The position numbers and the translations under genes are program-made. Shown piece after piece: positions 6,029 to 11,462 of a stretch of DNA of 11,462 nucleotides (positions are counted from its first letter, which is position 1; every line of letters starts with the position of its first letter). Origin of the DNA: CAZAQB01 sp964487155 (lineage in GTDB: Bacteria > Pseudomonadota > Gammaproteobacteria > Nitrococcales > Nitrococcaceae); the NCBI GenBank assembly GCA_964487155.1, contig CAZAQB010000105.1, forward strand, positions 1 to 11,462, read 5' to 3'. The notes beneath the pieces are model-generated. The model saw nothing but the letters and a program-made list of their open reading frames with translations, did not search any database and was not told the origin of the DNA.

Positions 6029-7933
6029 ATGGCCGGCACCTCGAATTTCCAGTTCCTGCTCGGTGGCAGCCAGCTCTCCAGCACAGTGGCCCAGGCCGTC
6101 CAGGGGTCCTCCGCCACGGACCAGCAGTTCCTCAACCTCCAGGGCCTGAACCAGCAGGCGGCGCTGCTGCCGAGCCTGGGGCTGGCCAGCAATATCCAGA
6201 TTCCCACCGAGCCCATCACCACCCCCGCCTACGAGACCACCACCGAGTTCGCCGGCAGCCTGCAGCGCGCCGACGACGTGCTGAACCTGTTCTACAGCGC
6301 CAAGCGCGGAATCCTGGACCTGCGGGACGTGGCGCTGCTGCCGCTGCCCGGGCGCGAGCGCAGCCTCCAGGACCGGCTCACCGACTACGTCAACGACCAT
6401 GTGGCGCCCCAGGGAGACGAGCCCGCCGATGTGCAGGCCCGCAAGCAGAAGGAGCTCTCGGAGCTGCTCGGCGAGTTCCTGGACGAGACCGGCGCGTTCG
6501 AGTTCCCTGCCCCGGAGCCCCTCGTTGAGCCGGGCATCAGCCGCACCGTGGACCAGCCCGGCGGACCGGTGACCTTCACCGAGACCAAGCACTCCGCCCT
6601 GTTCGGCACCGGGAAAGTGGTCACCAGCGACATCCGCAAGGTGGACATCCTGCGCGACGCCCTCACCGTGATCCGCCGGCGCCGCCAGCAGGCCCTGGAG
6701 CGCAAGCGCCGGCAACTGGAGCAGCTGGAAGAAGACATCGCCGCCCGGGCCCCGGAGCTGGCCGCCGCCGACGGCGACCGCCGGGAGGCACTTGGCGACT
6801 ACGCCATCGCCCAGCAGCTGGTGACCCAGGACTGGGCCGCCGTGGAAAAGGCCTTCGCCCGCCGCCGGGAGGTGCTGCAGGCCCATTTGGGGCTGTACTA
6901 CGTGCGGGTACGGGAGACGCCCCTCTCCCGGCCCCTGCCGGACCCGCTGTGGCTGCGCCACGCCGCCGCCGGCGACCTGGTGCCGGGCTGCGCGGTGCGC
7001 GACGTGGACCTCCCCGACGCCCTGGCCCCGTTCATGGAGACGGTGCTGGACGTGCCGGTGGGGGACTGGACGACCCTGCGCGAGCTGCACCACCTGCTGC
7101 CCGACCGCCGGCGCCTGGAGCGGCTGGTGCAGCGCCGCCGCCAGCTGCTCAACCTGCGCCTGGACCAGGGCCCGCCGGCCGCCGGCAACCCGCGCCTGGC
7201 CCCCCTGCAGATGGGCCACCTGGCGCTGGCCCGGGAGCTGGTGAAGCGGCCCTTCAGCGCCTCCGGCTCGCTACGGGACGTGCAACGCCGCAGCCGGGAG
7301 CTGCTGTCCCTGGACGATCTGCTGTCAGGGCCGCCCCACCGGCTGCGCGGCCGGGCCCAGCAGCTGCAGGACCGCCTGGACGCCGCCGCCGGCTGCCTGC
7401 TGGCCCGGCTGCGCTCGGTGAGCCCGTCGGTGCGGCTGCGCTGGGCGGAGTTCGCCGAGGCCGACCGCCTGCCGGTGGACGACGTCAGCCGCTGGCCGGG
7501 CCTGGAACAGGCCGAGGCCGACGACTTCAACGGCGTGCGCACCCTCGTGGAGCTGGTGGCCTGGTGGTTCCGCCAGCTGCACCCCGAGGCCGGCGCCGCC
7601 TCCCGGGCCGCCCTGCGCAACTACATTCGCGCCTGCCTGCTGTTCGCCGTGGGCGACGACCCGCAGGACGTGCTCTCCGGCCGGCTGGCCACCGTGCCAC
7701 CCCGGCTGCAGCCTGGCGAGACCCTGCGTCTCACCCTCAACCGCGAGGCCCTGGCGGGCACTCCGCTGCAGCTGCTGGACGCCACCCAGCGGGTGGTGGG
7801 GGTGCTGCGGGTGGAGGACCACGACGAACAGGGAACCGTGGCCACCGTGCAGCAGGTGCTGGACGATGCCGCCCAGCCCTCCCAGGCGTTCCAGGTGACG
7901 GGCGTGCTCTCCGCCCTGACTCTGAACGACTGA
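6029..7933 (+). CDS. Large uncharacterised helical protein of the eCIS cluster
   Basis: 634 residues. The first 75 residues are unlike the rest of the cluster: poor in Arg and rich in Gln, Ser, Thr, Leu and Asn (FQFLLGGSQLSSTVAQAV, LNLQGLNQQAALLPSLGL). Next comes a helical block with AKRGILDLRDVALLPLPG (91-108). After a Pro-rich, strand-like stretch (160-200), residues 205-290 form a charged coiled coil (VIRRRRQQALERKRRQLEQL). Residues 300-555 are mostly helical, with repeated RRRLERLVQRRRQLL-type basic helices and a conserved-looking VELVAWWFRQLHPE segment (507-520). The last 75 residues (VPPRLQPGETLRLTL to VLSALTL) look like a small beta-sandwich. I recognise this layout from eCIS loci but no function has, to my knowledge, been assigned. 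It sits between the three-paralogue block and the ATPase pair. It is too polar for a typical tape-measure protein, though that role is not fully excluded. There is no signal peptide. Confidence 0.82.
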   Translation: MAGTSNFQFLLGGSQLSSTVAQAVQGSSATDQQFLNLQGLNQQAALLPSLGLASNIQIPTEPITTPAYETTTEFAGSLQRADDVLNLFYSAKRGILDLRDVALLPLPGRERSLQDRLTDYVNDHVAPQGDEPADVQARKQKELSELLGEFLDETGAFEFPAPEPLVEPGISRTVDQPGGPVTFTETKHSALFGTGKVVTSDIRKVDILRDALTVIRRRRQQALERKRRQLEQLEEDIAARAPELAAADGDRREALGDYAIAQQLVTQDWAAVEKAFARRREVLQAHLGLYYVRVRETPLSRPLPDPLWLRHAAAGDLVPGCAVRDVDLPDALAPFMETVLDVPVGDWTTLRELHHLLPDRRRLERLVQRRRQLLNLRLDQGPPAAGNPRLAPLQMGHLALARELVKRPFSASGSLRDVQRRSRELLSLDDLLSGPPHRLRGRAQQLQDRLDAAAGCLLARLRSVSPSVRLRWAEFAEADRLPVDDVSRWPGLEQAEADDFNGVRTLVELVAWWFRQLHPEAGAASRAALRNYIRACLLFAVGDDPQDVLSGRLATVPPRLQPGETLRLTLNREALAGTPLQLLDATQRVVGVLRVEDHDEQGTVATVQQVLDDAAQPSQAFQVTGVLSALTLND

Positions 7934-7945
7934 GATCCCCTGCAA

Positions 7946-9580
7946 ATGGCGGCCACCGAGGCAGTGCGCATCCGCCAGCTCCGGGTGAGGGGGCCGGAGG
8001 CCGCCCGCGAGCAGGCTGTCCGGGCCCTGGAGCAGGCCCCCTGGCCTGCCCGGCCCGGCGGCGAGGTGCTGATCCTGCGCCGCCTGCAGCTCGCCGCGCG
8101 CGCGGAGGACCTGGCCGCGGCTGCCGCGGATCAGGCCCGGGCGCTGGCCGCCCGCGCCGTGGACGGCTGGAGCCCGGCAACGGCGGAGGCCCCGGCGGTG
8201 CGCTTCGCCAGCCGGGCCGAGCTGCTGGCCTGCCTGGTGCGCGACCTGCTGGCCGGCCGGGCGCGGCACCTCTGGTTCTGGGCCGGCTGGCGGGAGCTGT
8301 TCGATCTGGCACCGGCGGCGGCCGCGGCCCGGGCCCTGGCCCGAGAGCCCCTGGAGCTCGCCCCGGCGCTGTCGGCCCTGGGGCGCAGCGCGCCGGCCTG
8401 GCAGCGCTTCTGGGCCGAGCTGCCGGAGGCGGAGACCCGCGAGCTGCTCGCCGCCGTGCAGCGGGAGACCGGCTGGCCCGTGGCCGAGTCCGCCTCCGAG
8501 CCCGACGCAGCGCAGGCCACGCCGCCGGCGCCCGATGTGCCCGGGCGCCCGGCGGCCACGGCCCTGACCCGGCTGCCGCGGCCGTTTCCGAACCCCGAAG
8601 CGGCGCCCGCCCGCCTGGCGGCCCTGCTGCTGGCCTGGACCACCCAGCCCCACCGGCTCGGCCAGCCCGGCGCCCTATCCTGGCTGGATGCCCTGGCGCG
8701 GCAGTTGTCCGGCGCGCAGGTAACTTCGGCACCGGCCCGGCCGGCGTCGCAAACATCCCGGCCGGCCGGGGCGGATACCCCAGCGGCGGGGCCTGCCCGG
8801 GCGGCGCCCGTCACCTCGGGCCCGGCCCGGCCCGGCCCTGACGGCATGCGCTCGGTGGCGACCGGCCCGGCAACGCCCGCGCAGACGCCGGCACGGCCTG
8901 CCTCGGCGCAGGGCACCCACGGCCCGGCCGAGTCCGACCCGGCCGCCGTAGCCGCCGCCCGAGGCCTTGCCCCCGGCGGCGCGGACCGACGCGCCGAGCC
9001 GCCTGCCGAGGCGCAGGCGCCGGCTGCGGAACCGGGCCTCTTGCCGAGGGGGCTGCGGGAAACGACCGCCGAGCACCCCCCGTCACCGCCGCAGGCCACC
9101 TGGAACTTCGTCACGGCCCAAGGCGGGCTGTTCCACCTGCTGAATTTCCTGCGCATCGGCGCGCTGCAACGACGCCTGGTGGCCGACCCCGCGCCCCTGG
9201 CGGGGTGGCGCTGGCTGCTGGCCGCGGGCCGCGGCCTGGGCCTGGATGCGGACCCGCCGCTGGCCCGGTTCCTGGCCGCGCAGCTGGATCTCGACGACCC
9301 CGGCGAACTCGACTGGCTGCCCCCCCTGGGCTGCGAGCAGGCCCTGTACCGCCTCGGCCGGCGCCGCTTCGGAGCCGCGCTCTGGAATCCGCACCTGCTG
9401 CGCCTGGACGCCCTGGTATGGGCCGACCGCAGCCATCTGGAAGTCCACTGCCGCATGGCCGACGTGCGCCTGGCGGTGCGCCGGGCCGGCCTGGACGTGG
9501 ACCCCGGCTGGCTGCCCTGGCTGGGCCGGGTGGTGCGCTTCCACTACGACGACCCGCCCGACCTGGGGCCACGACCATGA
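7946..9580 (+). CDS. Uncharacterised eCIS-associated protein with Pro/Ala linker, coupled to the ATPase
   Basis: 544 residues. The N-terminal part has a beta-strand RIRQLRVRG (8-16), then EVLILRRLQLAAR (40-52) and helices rich in Ala. A segment LVRDLLAGRARHLWFWAGW (97-115) and a helical block follow, to about 255. Residues about 258-385 are a low-complexity Pro/Ala/Thr/Gly/Ser-rich linker (PARPASQTSRPAG, SGPARPGPDG). The C-terminal 155 residues are a clear folded domain. It opens with FVTAQGGLFHLLNFLRIG (388-405) and ends with DVRLAVRRAGLDVDPGWLPW (506-525) and GRVVRFHYDD. I recognise this ending from hypothetical proteins encoded beside eCIS ATPases, where no biochemical role is known to me. 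The start at 7946 has only a weak Shine-Dalgarno (GAG in the upstream stop region), so an internal GTG start at 7964 is conceivable. The stop overlaps the ATPase start by ATGA, which suggests the two proteins are made in fixed ratio and may act together. Confidence 0.83.
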   Translation: MAATEAVRIRQLRVRGPEAAREQAVRALEQAPWPARPGGEVLILRRLQLAARAEDLAAAAADQARALAARAVDGWSPATAEAPAVRFASRAELLACLVRDLLAGRARHLWFWAGWRELFDLAPAAAAARALAREPLELAPALSALGRSAPAWQRFWAELPEAETRELLAAVQRETGWPVAESASEPDAAQATPPAPDVPGRPAATALTRLPRPFPNPEAAPARLAALLLAWTTQPHRLGQPGALSWLDALARQLSGAQVTSAPARPASQTSRPAGADTPAAGPARAAPVTSGPARPGPDGMRSVATGPATPAQTPARPASAQGTHGPAESDPAAVAAARGLAPGGADRRAEPPAEAQAPAAEPGLLPRGLRETTAEHPPSPPQATWNFVTAQGGLFHLLNFLRIGALQRRLVADPAPLAGWRWLLAAGRGLGLDADPPLARFLAAQLDLDDPGELDWLPPLGCEQALYRLGRRRFGAALWNPHLLRLDALVWADRSHLEVHCRMADVRLAVRRAGLDVDPGWLPWLGRVVRFHYDDPPDLGPRP

Positions 9581-11462
9581 AGCCTCAGCCCCTGGCCGCC
9601 GAGGCCCCCGCCGCCAACGCCGCCACCGACACCCTGGTGCTGGGCGGCCTGGCCCGCTTCGCCCAGGCGCGGCTGCCCGGGAGTCCGGTCGCGGCGGAGC
9701 TGACCGCTTCCCTGGATGCCGGCCTGCTGCAGGCGCTGGACGACCGGGGCTGGGCCGAGGGCTGCCGCCGCCTGGTCGCCCTGGCGCCGGACCTGGGCGG
9801 CCCCCTGGGTGCCCTGCTCCAGGACTACCGGTTGCAGCTCCACCACTGGTTCCTGCTGGGTCTCACCGGCGCCGCCGAGGTCCACCACCCGGTCAACCTG
9901 GCCCTGGCGGAGCTGCAGGCCCCCGAGGCCGGTGCCCGCCCGAGCCTGCACCTGGCCGCGGCCCTGTGCCGGGAGCTGTTCGAGGCCCCGGTGACGCCCC
10001 TGGATCTCGCCCAGGGGCCGCTGCTGCGCAACGCCGTGCTGCGCCTGGAGGGGGACGGACCCCTGCCGCTGCGCTCGCTGGCCATGGCCCCGGAGCTGTG
10101 GGCGCTGCTGCGCGGCGACGGATCCGCCTGGCCCGGCTGCCGCTTCCACCGCGCGGAGCACCCGGAGCTGCTGCCGGAGGCGCTCCACGCAGAGCTGGGC
10201 CGGCTCGCCGGCCTGGTGCCGGGCGGCGACGCCCGGGTGCTGGCCCTGCGCGGCGGGCGCGCCTCGGCGCGGCTGGCCGCCGCCCACCTGGCCCGGGCCC
10301 TGGACCGCGTTGCCCTGGAAGTGCCCCTGGAGCTGTGGCGCGCCCGCCCCGAGCTGGCCGTCGCCTGCCGCTATGCCGGCTGGCTGCCGATGCTGGCGCC
10401 CCGCCTGGGCCCGGGAGAACCCCTGGAGCTGCCCGCCCACGGCGGCTTTCCCGGCCCGCTGGCCGTGGTGCTGGGCCGGGAGGGCGCCCTGGAGGCCAAC
10501 GGCCTGGTGGAGCTGGACCTGCCGCCCCTCCCGCTGGCCCAGCGCCGGGCGGCCTGGCGCCAGGCGCTGCCGGCGGCGGTGGCCGACGCCGTGGCCGAGA
10601 CGGCCCTGGTGGACGGCGCCGCCATCCACACCCTGGGGGAGCGGGCCCGACTGGACGCCGCCCGCCGGGGCGAGGAACCCGGCCTCGAACACCTGGCCCG
10701 GGCCCGCGGCCATCTCGGCTCCGAGCGGCTGCGGCTGCTGGCCCAGCCGGTGCTGCAGCGCCCGCCCCGCGAGGCCCTGGTGCTGCCGCCGGAGCTCCAG
10801 GCCCGCTTCGACGAGCTGGTGCGCCGCTGCCGCCACCGGGAGTCCCTCTGGGAGGGGCTGGGGGTGACCCTGCAGACGAGCACCAGCCCCGGCGTGCGGG
10901 CCCTGTTCGTCGGCGAGAGCGGCACCGGCAAGACCCTGGCCGCGCTGCGCCTGGCCACCGAGCTGGCCGCGCCCCTCTACCGGGTGGACCTGGCGGCGGT
11001 GATGAACAAGTACGTGGGCGAGTCCGAGAAGAACCTCGGCCTGCTGCTGGACGAGGCCGCCGCCAGCGACGTGGTGCTGCTGCTCGACGAGGCCGACGCC
11101 CTGTTCGGCCGGCGCAGCGACGGAGCCGAGACCGGCGAGCGCTACGCCAACATGCTCACCAATTTCCTGCTGAGCCGCATCGAGAGCCACCCGGGTATCG
11201 TGCTGCTCACCAGCAACAGCCGCAGCCGCATCGACGCCGCCTTCACCCGGCGGCTGGACGCGGTGCTGGAGTTCCCGCTGCCGGCCGTCGCCGAGCGGCT
11301 GCGCCTGTGGCAGAGCCACCTGGGGGCCCGCAGCCCCGGCGAGGAGGCCTGCCGGCTGCTGGCCGCCTACTGCGAGCTGCCCGGCGGCCACATCCGCAAC
11401 GTGGTGGTCAACGCCGCCGCCCGCAGCGACGCCCCGGCCGCGGAGCCGCTGCCCCTGGCCGA
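9577..11462 (+). CDS. eCIS-type AAA+ ATPase (Afp15-like role), 3' partial
   Basis: 628 residues are visible and the frame runs off the window. The N-terminal region (about 55-170) contains LVALAPDLGGPLGALLQDYR, the pattern of the helical or winged-helix domain that precedes eCIS ATPases. Around 225-232 a degenerate P-loop-like stretch (RGGRASAR, no GKT) suggests a first, inactive AAA module. The second module is intact: Walker A GESGTGKT at 446-453, Walker B VVLLLDEAD at 499-507, a sensor-1 Asn at 547 (LLTSN), and an arginine-finger-like RR at 558-559 in AAFTRRLDAVLEF. A KYVGESEKNL pore-loop-like motif (478-487) lies between them. ATP hydrolysis by a hexameric ring is expected from the family. 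In Afp/PVC-type systems the homologue is needed for assembly or effector loading; the exact step is debated. The ATG start overlaps the upstream stop, and a GGGG at 9565-9568 is a weak ribosome site. The missing C-terminus should carry the rest of the AAA lid domain. Confidence 0.92.
   Translation, partial: MKPQPLAAEAPAANAATDTLVLGGLARFAQARLPGSPVAAELTASLDAGLLQALDDRGWAEGCRRLVALAPDLGGPLGALLQDYRLQLHHWFLLGLTGAAEVHHPVNLALAELQAPEAGARPSLHLAAALCRELFEAPVTPLDLAQGPLLRNAVLRLEGDGPLPLRSLAMAPELWALLRGDGSAWPGCRFHRAEHPELLPEALHAELGRLAGLVPGGDARVLALRGGRASARLAAAHLARALDRVALEVPLELWRARPELAVACRYAGWLPMLAPRLGPGEPLELPAHGGFPGPLAVVLGREGALEANGLVELDLPPLPLAQRRAAWRQALPAAVADAVAETALVDGAAIHTLGERARLDAARRGEEPGLEHLARARGHLGSERLRLLAQPVLQRPPREALVLPPELQARFDELVRRCRHRESLWEGLGVTLQTSTSPGVRALFVGESGTGKTLAALRLATELAAPLYRVDLAAVMNKYVGESEKNLGLLLDEAAASDVVLLLDEADALFGRRSDGAETGERYANMLTNFLLSRIESHPGIVLLTSNSRSRIDAAFTRRLDAVLEFPLPAVAERLRLWQSHLGARSPGEEACRLLAAYCELPGGHIRNVVVNAAARSDAPAAEPLPLA

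Noticed and set aside
1958..7219. Minus-strand open frame of 1753 codons spanning five plus-strand genes.
   Set aside because: Its product is a Gln/Gly/Ala/Val/His-rich low-complexity string with no domain pattern. It exists because GC-rich codons on the plus strand leave no TTA, CTA or TCA in the complementary register. The plus-strand genes have ribosome sites, ATGA overlaps and recognisable motifs.
6029..7933. Large helical protein considered as the tape measure.
   Set aside because: It is highly charged, has a beta-rich C-terminus and lacks the long hydrophobic helical stretches usual for tape measures. The idea is not excluded but has no positive support.
6949..8841. Plus-strand open frame of 630 codons overlapping the large helical protein and the next gene.
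   Set aside because: Composition is almost only Gly, Ala, Pro and Arg, the hallmark of an out-of-frame read in GC-rich DNA.
9544..11391. Minus-strand open frame of 615 codons opposite the ATPase.
   Set aside because: Same artefact: it is opposite intact Walker A and B motifs and has a Gln/Gly/Ala-rich composition without structure.

Overview
The window is a single, tightly packed, plus-strand stretch of seven genes in very G+C-rich DNA (roughly three quarters G+C by eye, with almost every third codon position G or C). It is open at both ends: the first gene lacks its 5' end and the last gene runs off the 3' end. I read it as the distal part of an extracellular contractile injection system (eCIS, the phage-tail-like nanomachine family that includes Afp, PVC, MACs and Streptomyces/Algoriphagus CIS). 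The two anchors are a tail/baseplate protein of the TIGR02242 type at the left and an eCIS-type AAA+ ATPase (Afp15-like role) at the right. The organism cannot be named from this sequence. A high-GC proteobacterium (for example a halophilic or sulfur-oxidising gammaproteobacterium) is plausible, and a high-GC actinobacterium is not excluded.

Layout: (1) 2-1126, C-terminal part of a TIGR02242-type phage tail protein. (2) 1123-2058, (3) 2060-4105 and (4) 4109-6019, three consecutive genes whose N-terminal parts look like divergent copies of one module. Genes 3 and 4 seem to share a second module as well, and each has its own extension: a long coiled coil in gene 3, and Pro/Gly-rich linkers plus a short coiled coil in gene 4. 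(5) 6029-7933, a large mostly helical protein of unknown function with a central basic coiled coil and a beta-rich tail. (6) 7946-9580, an uncharacterised eCIS-associated protein with a Pro/Ala linker of about 125 residues and a conserved C-terminal domain. (7) 9577 to the window end, the ATPase, with a degenerate first nucleotide-binding module and an intact second one.

Gene boundaries are 4-base ATGA overlaps (1/2 and 6/7) or gaps of 1 to 12 bases. This indicates one polycistronic transcript with translational coupling. No promoter, terminator, tRNA, rRNA, IS element or CRISPR is visible, and no non-coding stretch is longer than 12 bases. No sheath, tube, spike, terminator or recognisable toxin gene lies here; those must be outside the window. 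The likely joint job of the genes is building, decorating or loading the baseplate/shell end of the particle, with the ATPase acting in assembly or cargo handling. The roles of genes 2 to 6 are inferred only from context and architecture.

Many long open frames on the minus strand, including one of 1753 codons at 1958-7219, are artefacts of the GC-rich codon usage and are not annotated.
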